In this document: one piece after another, positions 56,711 through 64,000 of the stretch
Layout: the number at the start of each line of letters is the position of its first letter
Position numbering within the stretch: the first letter of the stretch is position 1
Notes under the pieces: model-generated
Seen by the model: the letters and a program-made list of their open reading frames with translations, nothing else
What the model was told of the DNA's origin: nothing
The model's database searches: none
Made by a program: the position numbers and the translations under genes
Assembly: GCF_002875705.1 (NCBI RefSeq)
Contig: NZ_MCZZ01000123.1
Span: 69,184-133,183 of the forward strand
Source of the DNA: Vibrio sp. 10N.261.45.E2
Lineage (GTDB): Bacteria > Pseudomonadota > Gammaproteobacteria > Enterobacterales > Vibrionaceae
Direction: 5' to 3'
Length of the DNA stretch: 64,000 nucleotides

Positions 56711-59371
56711 TTACTCAGCGTCTTGTTCGCTATCATTTTCAGAGTCAGAAGCATCTGATGCTTGCTCTTCACTTGATTCAGAAACTTCAGCGTTGATAGT
56801 TTCAGCATTTGCTTCTACAGCTTCGCCTTCTACAATCTCAGCTTCTTCTACTTCGTCGATACGTTGTAGACCTACAACATTCTCGTCTTCAGAAGTACGA
56901 ATCAGTGTTACACCTTGAGTGTTACGACCAACTTGGCTTACTTCCGCTACGCGAGTACGTACTAGCGTACCTGCGTCGGTGATCATCATCATTTCATCGC
57001 CTTCTTCAACTTGAACAGCACCAACAACTGGGCCATTACGTTCAGAGACTTTGATAGATACTACACCTTGCGTTGCACGGCCTTTCGTTGGGTATTCAGC
57101 TAGTTCAGTACGCTTACCGTAACCGTTTTGAGTCACAGTTAGGATATCGCCTTCGTTTGAAGGAACAATCAGTGAAACCACTTGATCGTCTTCTGGAAGC
57201 TTCATACCACGAACACCAGAGGCAGTACGGCCCATTGCACGTACTTTGTCCTCGTTAAAGCGAACAACTTTGCCCGATTTAGAGAACAGCATGATGTCGC
57301 TATCACCGTTAGTGATGTCAACGCCAATCAGTGAATCGTCGTCACGTAGGTTAACTGCGATTAGGCCGTTAGCACGTACGTTTGCGAATTGATCCAGTGA
57401 TGTCTTCTTAACTGTACCGTCACCCGTTGCCATGAAGATGAATTTCTCGTTAGAGAACTCAGAAACAGGCAGGATAGCCGTAATACGCTCACCTTCTTCT
57501 AGAGGAAGAATGTTCACGATAGGCTTACCACGAGCAGTTCGACTCGCTAATGGTAGTTGGTAAACTTTCAGACGGTATGTCTTACCACGCGTAGAGAAAC
57601 ATAGAATGTTATCGTGAGTATTAGCAACAAGCAGACGCTCAATGTAATCCTCATCTTTCATCTTAGTTGCACTCTTACCTTTACCACCACGACGTTGAGA
57701 TTCGTAGTCGCTTAGGATTTGGTACTTAACGTAACCTGCGTTAGAAAGCGTTACTACAACGTCTTCTTGAGCAATCAGCTCTTCCATGTCGATGTCATGA
57801 ACTGCCGCTGTGATTTCTGTACGACGCTCGTCGCCATAGATTTCACGTACCGCTTCAAGTTCTTCACGGATAACTTCCATCAAACGCTCAGTGCTTGCAA
57901 GAATGTGCATTAGCTCAGCGATTTCTTCTAGAAGTGCTTTGTACTCGTCTAGAATCTTCTCGTGCTCAAGGCCAGTTAGGCGGTGAAGACGAAGTTCTAG
58001 AATAGCTTGTGCTTGTGTTTCCGTTAGGAAGTATTGGCCATCGCGGATGCCGTATTGGTCTTCCAACCAATCAGGACGAGCCGCATCAGTACCAGCACGC
58101 TCAAGCATTGAAGCAACGTTACCAAGGTCCCAACCGCGTGCAACTAAGCCAGCTTTTGCTTCTGCTGGTGTTGGAGCGTTACGGATAAGCTCGATGATTT
58201 CGTCGATGTTAGCAAGTGCTAGAGACAATGCTTCAAGGATGTGTGCACGATCGCGCGCTTTCTTCAGTTCGAAGATAGTACGACGTGTCACAACTTCGCG
58301 ACGGTGGTCTACGAAGCACTTAAGCATGTCTTTGATGTTGAACAACTGTGGTTGACCGTTATTCAACGCAACCATGTTGATACCGAAAGTCGTTTGCAGT
58401 TGAGTTTGAGCGTATAGGTTGTTTAGAACCACTTCGCCTACTGCATCACGCTTACATTCAATAACAATACGCATACCATCTTTATCAGATTCGTCACGTA
58501 GAGCACTGATGCCTTCTACTTTCTTATCTTTAACCAGTTCAGCAATCTTCTCGATCAAACGAGCTTTGTTTACTTGGTAAGGGATCTCAGTAACGATAAT
58601 GGTTTCTTTACCATTCTTCTCTACTTCGATATCCGCTTTTGAACGCATGTAAACCTTACCGCGGCCAGTCTTATAAGCATCAACGATGCCTTTACGACCA
58701 CTGATAAGTGCTGCTGTTGGGAAGTCAGGACCAGGAATGTAGTCCATTAGCTCATCAATAGTGATCTCTTCATTATTGATGTAAGCCAAACAGCCATCAA
58801 CAACTTCACCAAGGTTATGTGGTGGAATGTTGGTAGCCATACCTACTGCGATACCAGAAGCACCGTTTACCAATAGGTTAGGAATTTTTGTAGGAAGTAC
58901 TGCTGGAATTTGTTCTGTACCATCGTAGTTCGGTACGTAATCCACAGTTTCCTTATCAAGGTCAGCCAGTAACTCGTGCGCAATTTTCGCCATACGAACT
59001 TCGGTATAACGCATTGCAGCCGCGGAGTCGCCATCGATAGAACCAAAGTTACCTTGGCCATCAACTAGCATGTAACGCAGCGAGAACGGTTGAGCCATAC
59101 GTACAATAGTATCGTATACAGCGCTATCACCATGCGGGTGATATTTACCGATTACATCACCTACTACACGAGCAGACTTTTTATATGGTTTGTTCCAATC
59201 ATTACCTAGTACATTCATCGCGAACAAAACGCGGCGGTGTACTGGCTTTAGGCCATCACGCACATCTGGAAGGGCACGACCAACGATGACGGACATCGCG
59301 TAGTCTAGGTATGAACCTCTAAGCTCATCTTCAATATTTACGGGCGTGATCTCTTTCGCTAGATCGCTCAT
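56711..59371 (-). CDS. gyrA: DNA gyrase subunit A
   Basis: GyrA breaks and rejoins DNA in the gyrase tetramer that introduces negative supercoils. The 886-residue protein has the catalytic tyrosine (Y122, in [11 protein letters not shown]) and the quinolone-resistance region with Ser83 and Asp87 ([12 protein letters not shown]), i.e. wild-type residues. The C-terminal beta-pinwheel includes the GyrA box (QRRGGKG). The tail is strongly acidic (about 60 residues rich in Glu, Asp, Ser and Ala), typical of gammaproteobacterial GyrA. It is divergent from ubiG. Confidence 0.96.
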   Translation of the reverse strand: MSDLAKEITPVNIEDELRGSYLDYAMSVIVGRALPDVRDGLKPVHRRVLFAMNVLGNDWNKPYKKSARVVGDVIGKYHPHGDSAVYDTIVRMAQPFSLRYMLVDGQGNFGSIDGDSAAAMRYTEVRMAKIAHELLADLDKETVDYVPNYDGTEQIPAVLPTKIPNLLVNGASGIAVGMATNIPPHNLGEVVDGCLAYINNEEITIDELMDYIPGPDFPTAALISGRKGIVDAYKTGRGKVYMRSKADIEVEKNGKETIIVTEIPYQVNKARLIEKIAELVKDKKVEGISALRDESDKDGMRIVIECKRDAVGEVVLNNLYAQTQLQTTFGINMVALNNGQPQLFNIKDMLKCFVDHRREVVTRRTIFELKKARDRAHILEALSLALANIDEIIELIRNAPTPAEAKAGLVARGWDLGNVASMLERAGTDAARPDWLEDQYGIRDGQYFLTETQAQAILELRLHRLTGLEHEKILDEYKALLEEIAELMHILASTERLMEVIREELEAVREIYGDERRTEITAAVHDIDMEELIAQEDVVVTLSNAGYVKYQILSDYESQRRGGKGKSATKMKDEDYIERLLVANTHDNILCFSTRGKTYRLKVYQLPLASRTARGKPIVNILPLEEGERITAILPVSEFSNEKFIFMATGDGTVKKTSLDQFANVRANGLIAVNLRDDDSLIGVDITNGDSDIMLFSKSGKVVRFNEDKVRAMGRTASGVRGMKLPEDDQVVSLIVPSNEGDILTVTQNGYGKRTELAEYPTKGRATQGVVSIKVSERNGPVVGAVQVEEGDEMMMITDAGTLVRTRVAEVSQVGRNTQGVTLIRTSEDENVVGLQRIDEVEEAEIVEGEAVEANAETINAEVSESSEEQASDASDSENDSEQDAE

Positions 59372-59662
59372 AGAGCCATTTTCCCTCTATAGTCAGATCG
59401 TATTTTTGAATACGTATAAGACCGAAAAATATAACACAAATTTACCTACGGAGGCATCACTTTCCCTCTCCTTTTACCATCTTGTGACCCTTGTAGCCAA
59501 TCAATTGATGAGAAATTGCACCTCCGCATCATATCTTGCTGAAACATGGTCACTTTACATCCAATAAACTAGCAAAATTGTAGATCTTCTGGTCAGCACG
59601 AAAAGGCAAGTTATAATGCCTGCAATTTCATGGATGCATTATTTAACTTGGAAATGCCGATT

Positions 59663-60376
59663 ATGACTAAATCACAAAACGTAGACCCAGCAGAAATCAA
59701 GAAATTCGAAGACATGGCGTCGCGCTGGTGGGATCTAGAAGGCGAGTTTAAGCCGCTACATCAAATCAACCCACTGCGTCTGAATTACGTGTTGGAGAAA
59801 ACCGAAGGCCTGTTTGGTAAGAAAGTTCTCGATGTTGGCTGCGGCGGCGGTATTTTAGCGGAAAGTATGGCTGTTGAAGGTGCGGTAGTGACTGGCCTAG
59901 ACATGGGTAAAGAGCCGCTAGAAGTAGCACGCCTTCACGCATTAGAAACGGGTACCAAGCTGGATTACATTCAGAGCACTATCGAAGACCACGCAGAACA
60001 GAACCCACAGGCTTACGATGTGGTAACGTGCATGGAAATGCTTGAGCATGTTCCTGACCCACAATCTGTTATCACGGCATGTTCAAAGTTAGTGAAACCG
60101 GGCGGCCATGTCTTCTTCTCTACATTAAATCGCAACTTCAAATCTTACTTGTTTGCGATTGTTGGTGCAGAAAAGCTCTTGAAGATTGTTCCAGAAGGCA
60201 CTCATGAACATGAGAAGTTCATCCGCCCAGCCGAACTTATCAAGATGATAGATAACACACCGCTGCAAGAATTAGGCATTACAGGCTTGCACTACAACCC
60301 GTTAACGGACACTTACCGTTTAGGCACAAATGTAGACGTAAACTACATCGTCCACACTCAAAATTTTGCCCAATAA
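59663..60376 (+). CDS. ubiG: Ubiquinone O-methyltransferase UbiG
   Basis: UbiG methylates two hydroxyls in ubiquinone synthesis using S-adenosylmethionine. The 237-residue protein has [16 protein letters not shown], the SAM motif [14 protein letters not shown] (about 53-65), and post-motif [13 protein letters not shown]. The ATG at 59663 gives the length and N-terminus expected for UbiG; earlier in-frame ATGs exist at 59630 and 59654. The gyrA-ubiG-nrdAB order is the same as in E. coli. Confidence 0.95.
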   Translation: MTKSQNVDPAEIKKFEDMASRWWDLEGEFKPLHQINPLRLNYVLEKTEGLFGKKVLDVGCGGGILAESMAVEGAVVTGLDMGKEPLEVARLHALETGTKLDYIQSTIEDHAEQNPQAYDVVTCMEMLEHVPDPQSVITACSKLVKPGGHVFFSTLNRNFKSYLFAIVGAEKLLKIVPEGTHEHEKFIRPAELIKMIDNTPLQELGITGLHYNPLTDTYRLGTNVDVNYIVHTQNFAQ

Positions 60377-60682
60377 CGACTCGTATTTCTAGCAGTCGCC
60401 CTACCGTAAAATTTTTTATAAAAAAGACAAATGAAAAGAGTTGCAATTACCATAAGTTTGCGACTTTTTTCAGTCTAAATTTCGTGCGCCAGCTTCCATT
60501 TTGACCATCTCGATTTAAATTTAATCGCCCAAAATCCATCGCTCATTTTGCTCAAAGATCAAGGGATTTTTTTTTATGGGCGTGCAAAAATAAAGCATGA
60601 TTAAAACCCGACTTTTATACAATCAAGTCACATCTAACCTCATCAGTTAGTGGTCACTTACAGTTTTTTTTCAATCCACCAC

Positions 60683-60691
60683 TTATCCACA
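60683..60691 (+). promoter_or_regulatory. DnaA box upstream of nrdA
   Basis: TTATCCACA is a perfect high-affinity DnaA box, 203 bp before the nrdA start. E. coli nrdAB is known to be controlled by DnaA. Confidence 0.8.
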
Positions 60692-60760
60692 AGCAACCCC
60701 ATTTCTTTACCTTGAAAAATATCAGTTGTAGCACTATCTTGTAACCCAACAAACAAATGA

Positions 60761-60797
60761 CCCCTATATGTTGTGTTTGAACTACAATATATGGGTA
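60761..60797 (+). promoter_or_regulatory. Two NrdR-like boxes upstream of nrdA
   Basis: CCCCTATATGTTGTGT (60761-60776) and CTACAATATATGGGTA (60782-60797) match the core of acaCwAtATaTwGwgt. Their starts are 21 bp apart, two turns of the helix. NrdR repression is inferred. Confidence 0.7.
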
Positions 60798-60893
60798 GAC
60801 CAAGATCACAAAGCCGAGACGTAATTTACAAAAATTACACAGAAATACACAAAAACACGGCCTTGTTCAGTTTTGTTAGGGAAATTAAGCAGA

Positions 60894-63176
60894 ATGAACC
60901 AACAACTTACTGTTACCAAGCGTAACGGGCGCAAAGAAACGATCGATCTAGAGAAAATCCATCGCGTGATTACATGGGCAGCTGAAGGCTTGCACAACGT
61001 TTCTGTATCACAAGTAGAATTGAAAGCTCACATTCAGTTTTACGATGGCATTACCACTACTGACATTCATGAAACAATCATCAAGTCAGCAGCGGATTTA
61101 ATCTCTGAAGATACTCCTGATTACCAATATCTAGCAGCACGTCTGTCTGTATTCCACCTACGTAAAAAAGCGTACGGCGAATACGAGCCGCCTGCACTGT
61201 ACGACCACGTTGCAAAACTGGTTGATATGGGTAAATACGATAGCCACCTAATGGAAGACTACTCGAAAGCTGAGTTCGACGAACTTGACGAGTACATCGA
61301 CCATAAACGTGACTTAGACTTCTCTTACGCAGCGGTTAAGCAGCTTGAAGGTAAATACTTCGTGCAAAACCGTGTAACGAAAGAAATCTACGAGAGTGCT
61401 CAGTTCCTTTACATTTTAGTTGCTGCGTGTCTATTCGCTAAATACCCGAAATCGACTCGTCTTGACTACATCAAACGTTTTTACGACGCATCGTCTACGT
61501 TTAAGATTTCTCTGCCTACACCGATCATGTCTGGTGTACGTACGCCTACTCGTCAATTCAGTTCTTGTGTACTGATCGAGTGTGGTGACAGCCTTGATTC
61601 AATCAACGCAACAGCAAGCTCAATTGTTCGTTACGTATCTCAACGTGCTGGTATTGGTATCAACGCGGGTCGTATCCGTGCGCTTGGTTCTGAAATCCGT
61701 AATGGTGAAGCGTTCCACACTGGCTGTATCCCTTTCTACAAATACTTCCAAACAGCAGTAAAATGTTGTTCTCAAGGTGGTGTTCGTGGTGGTGCTGCAA
61801 CCGTGTTCTACCCACTATGGCACGGTGAAGTTCAGTCTCTATTAGTACTGAAAAATAACCGCGGCGTTGAAGAGAACCGTGTTCGTCACATGGATTACGG
61901 TGTACAGCTGAACAAGCTTATGTACTCTCGTCTAGTTCAAGGTGGCAACATCAGCCTGTTCTCACCTTCAGATGTACCTGGCCTTTACGATGCGTTCTTC
62001 GAAAACCAAGACCGTTTTGAAGAGCTATACGTTAAGTACGAAAACGATCCTTCAGTGAAGCGTGAAACAGTAAAAGCTGTTGAGCTATTCTCTCTGCTAA
62101 TGCAAGAGCGTGCTTCTACTGGCCGTATCTACATTCAGAACGTTGACCACTGTAATACACACAGCCCGTTCGATTCTGAAGTAGCTCCTGTTCGTCAATC
62201 GAACCTATGTTTAGAAATCGCGCTACCAACTAAGCCGCTTTCTAACGTAGAAGATGACGAAGGCGAAATTGCACTATGTACGCTTTCAGCATTTAACCTT
62301 GGCGCAATCAATGAACTAGACGACCTAGCAGAGCTTTCTGAGTTGGTTGTTCGTGCACTAGACGCACTTCTTGATTACCAAGACTACCCGCTTCCAGCTG
62401 CATACAAGTCGACTATGAACCGTCGTACTTTAGGTGTTGGTGTAATCAACTACGCATACTACCTAGCGAAGAATGGTGTTAAGTACTCTGATGGCAGCGC
62501 GAATGGCCTGACTCACCGTACTTTTGAAGCAATTCAATACCACTTGCTAAAAGCGTCTGTTGAATTAGCGAAAGAGCAAGGTCGTTGCCCATCTTTCCAC
62601 GAGACCAACTACGCGAAAGGCCTACTGCCAATCGATACTTACAAAAAAGATATCGACTTAGTATGTGAAGAGCCACTGCACTACGATTGGGACTCTCTAC
62701 GTGAAGAGATCATGGAGCACGGTCTGCGTAACTCTACGCTCACAGCGCTTATGCCTTCTGAGACATCGTCTCAAATCTCGAACGCGACTAACGGTATCGA
62801 GCCACCACGTGGTTACGTGTCAGTGAAAGCTTCGAAAGACGGTATCCTCAAGCAAGTGGTTCCAGATTTCCTAAATCTTAAAGAGAACTACGAGCTACTT
62901 TGGAACATTGGTTCTAACGACGGTTACCTACACCTAGTGGGTATCATGCAAAAATTCGTTGACCAAGCTATCTCTGCAAACACTAACTATGATCCAAGTG
63001 TTTACGATAGCGGTAAAGTACCAATGAAGAAGCTGCTTCAAGACCTACTAACAGCGTACAAGTACGGTGTTAAGACGCTTTACTACCATAACACTCGTGA
63101 TGGTGCTAAAGATGACCAAGGCGATGCAGTTCAAGTGCCGGAAGAAGATTGTGAAGGCGGCGGTTGTAAGATCTAA
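60894..63176 (+). CDS. nrdA: Class Ia ribonucleotide reductase large subunit
   Basis: NrdA reduces ribonucleoside diphosphates to deoxy forms. The 760 residues match E. coli (761). An ATP-cone lies at the N-terminus (about 5-95, TVTKRNGRKETIDLEKIH), the catalytic barrel follows, and the redox cysteines that receive electrons are in the C-terminal CEGGGCKI. The active-site cysteine lies in the SNLCLEI stretch. The start at 60894 is favoured over the frame that opens seven codons upstream. nrdB follows after 103 bp. Confidence 0.96.
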   Translation: MNQQLTVTKRNGRKETIDLEKIHRVITWAAEGLHNVSVSQVELKAHIQFYDGITTTDIHETIIKSAADLISEDTPDYQYLAARLSVFHLRKKAYGEYEPPALYDHVAKLVDMGKYDSHLMEDYSKAEFDELDEYIDHKRDLDFSYAAVKQLEGKYFVQNRVTKEIYESAQFLYILVAACLFAKYPKSTRLDYIKRFYDASSTFKISLPTPIMSGVRTPTRQFSSCVLIECGDSLDSINATASSIVRYVSQRAGIGINAGRIRALGSEIRNGEAFHTGCIPFYKYFQTAVKCCSQGGVRGGAATVFYPLWHGEVQSLLVLKNNRGVEENRVRHMDYGVQLNKLMYSRLVQGGNISLFSPSDVPGLYDAFFENQDRFEELYVKYENDPSVKRETVKAVELFSLLMQERASTGRIYIQNVDHCNTHSPFDSEVAPVRQSNLCLEIALPTKPLSNVEDDEGEIALCTLSAFNLGAINELDDLAELSELVVRALDALLDYQDYPLPAAYKSTMNRRTLGVGVINYAYYLAKNGVKYSDGSANGLTHRTFEAIQYHLLKASVELAKEQGRCPSFHETNYAKGLLPIDTYKKDIDLVCEEPLHYDWDSLREEIMEHGLRNSTLTALMPSETSSQISNATNGIEPPRGYVSVKASKDGILKQVVPDFLNLKENYELLWNIGSNDGYLHLVGIMQKFVDQAISANTNYDPSVYDSGKVPMKKLLQDLLTAYKYGVKTLYYHNTRDGAKDDQGDAVQVPEEDCEGGGCKI

Positions 63177-63196
63177 ACCGCAATAAATATTAAGAC

Positions 63197-63226
63197 CCCA
63201 GAGGAGAGTTATCTTCTCTGGGTTTA
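63197..63226 (+). other. Hairpin between nrdA and nrdB
   Basis: CCCAGAG (63197-63203) pairs with CTCTGGG (63216-63222), followed by TTT. It is a possible leaky terminator or processing stem. Confidence 0.5.
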
Positions 63227-63279
63227 AAGCATTAACAGGGTCCGTTTTATGACGGGTCTTTAAAGGATTTGAGGCATTT

Positions 63280-64000
63280 ATGGCTTACAGTACTTTTTCT
63301 CAGCAAAAAAATGACCAATTAAAAGAACCAATGTTCTTGGGTCAGTCGGTAAACGTTGCACGTTACGACCAACAAAAATTCGAAATCTTCGAAAAGCTTA
63401 TCGAGAAGCAGCTTTCTTTCTTCTGGCGTCCAGAAGAAGTAGATGTGTCTAGTGACCGTATCGACTACAACAAGCTTCCTGAGCATGAAAAGCACATCTT
63501 CATCTCTAACTTGAAGTACCAAACACTCCTAGATTCTATCCAAGGCCGTAGCCCTAACGTTGCCCTACTTCCATTGGTATCTCTACCAGAAGTAGAAACT
63601 TGGATTGAGACATGGTCTTTCTCTGAAACGATTCACTCTCGTTCTTACACGCACATCATCCGTAACATCGTGAATGATCCAGGCGTAGTATTCGACGACA
63701 TCGTTGAAAACGAAGAGATCCTAAAGCGTGCTAAAGACATCGCTTTCTACTACGACGACCTAATCAAGTTAACGGCTGACTACCACCGCTACGGTGAAGG
63801 CAACCACAGCATCAACGGCGAAGACGTTAAGATTTCACTTCACGACCTGAAGAAGAAACTTTACCTATGTCTAATGTCGGTAAACGCGCTAGAAGCGATT
63901 CGTTTCTACGTAAGTTTTGCTTGTTCATTTGCATTCGCTGAGCGTGAGCTAATGGAAGGTAACGCGAAGATCATCAAGCTAATCGCTCGTGATGAAGCAC
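63280..64000 (+). CDS. nrdB: Class Ia ribonucleotide reductase small subunit, 3' end beyond the window
   Basis: NrdB carries the di-iron centre and the tyrosyl radical for NrdA. The first 240 residues are present and no stop occurs before the window ends. Iron ligands and radical are visible: D85 (LLDSIQGR), E116 and H119 in [10 protein letters not shown], and the radical Y123, each one residue on from E. coli numbering. It continues beyond position 64000. It is cotranscribed with nrdA. Confidence 0.95.
   Translation, partial: MAYSTFSQQKNDQLKEPMFLGQSVNVARYDQQKFEIFEKLIEKQLSFFWRPEEVDVSSDRIDYNKLPEHEKHIFISNLKYQTLLDSIQGRSPNVALLPLVSLPEVETWIETWSFSETIHSRSYTHIIRNIVNDPGVVFDDIVENEEILKRAKDIAFYYDDLIKLTADYHRYGEGNHSINGEDVKISLHDLKKKLYLCLMSVNALEAIRFYVSFACSFAFAERELMEGNAKIIKLIARDEA

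Larger units (their letters stand above)
60377..60893. promoter_or_regulatory. nrdA control region
   Basis: The 517-bp A+T-rich stretch holds a DnaA box and two NrdR-like boxes described separately. No ORF is seen in it. Confidence 0.5.

Noticed and set aside
56711..59371. Quinolone-resistance mutation in gyrA
   Set aside because: Residues 83 and 87 are Ser and Asp, the sensitive-type residues.

Overview
The window reads as a chromosomal segment of a marine gammaproteobacterium of the family Vibrionaceae, most likely a Vibrio. This rests on the make-up of the genes: a long-form purC, maeA, trxB-cydDC, tandem BCCT carriers, a divergent nrf locus and several Vibrio-type DUF proteins, with about 44% G+C and dense, well-terminated operons. 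It is mostly core genome. I see no rRNA, tRNA, complete insertion sequence, CRISPR array or prophage.

Layout. 1-9.7 kb: an SOS region with sulA, then purC, an unknown small protein, an HrpB-like helicase, maeA, sanA and a DASS carboxylate carrier. 9.7-18.1 kb: a GlpM-like membrane protein, two diguanylate cyclases, a DUF2797 protein, a divergent LysR / DJ-1 pair, and a two-gene unit of a class V aminotransferase and a 2OG-Fe oxygenase. 18.1-20.6 kb is the most accessory-looking part: a long intergenic stretch with a decayed ORF and a strongly folding element, followed by an A+T-rich, translationally coupled pair of unknown genes (soluble protein plus four-helix membrane protein). 20.6-25.3 kb: trxB and cydDC (thiol redox and cytochrome bd assembly).

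25.5-37.5 kb: a dCache chemoreceptor, two BCCT carriers, and a TRAP transporter (dctP-dctQ-dctM) followed by its probable two-component system; a repeated operator-like motif lies upstream of dctP. An H1-like DNA-binding protein follows. 37.7-41.7 kb: a DUF2982 protein, then ycbL-mepK-ldtD, a peptidoglycan 3-3 crosslink group. 41.7-46.9 kb: a Fur-box-preceded operon of imelysin, DUF1111 dihaem protein, imelysin-like lipoprotein and DUF1513 protein, a probable iron-related envelope system whose chemistry is not established. 47-48 kb: ribA and a 58-residue protein.

48.1-56.5 kb: formate-dependent nitrite reduction to ammonia. nrfA is transcribed away from nrfBCD-nrfE-(thioredoxin)-nrfF, and nrfG lies just beyond. 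The 480-bp region between nrfA and nrfB holds two NarL/NarP-type 7-2-7 sites and two FNR-like sites arranged roughly as mirror images. 56.7-64 kb: gyrA (wild-type QRDR residues), ubiG and nrdA-nrdB (nrdB runs off the end), with a DnaA box and two NrdR-like boxes ahead of nrdA.

Best candidates for something undescribed: the 18.5-20.1 kb folded element plus two-gene cassette, the iron-regulated imelysin/DUF1111/imelysin/DUF1513 operon, and the duplicated operator module upstream of the TRAP operon.
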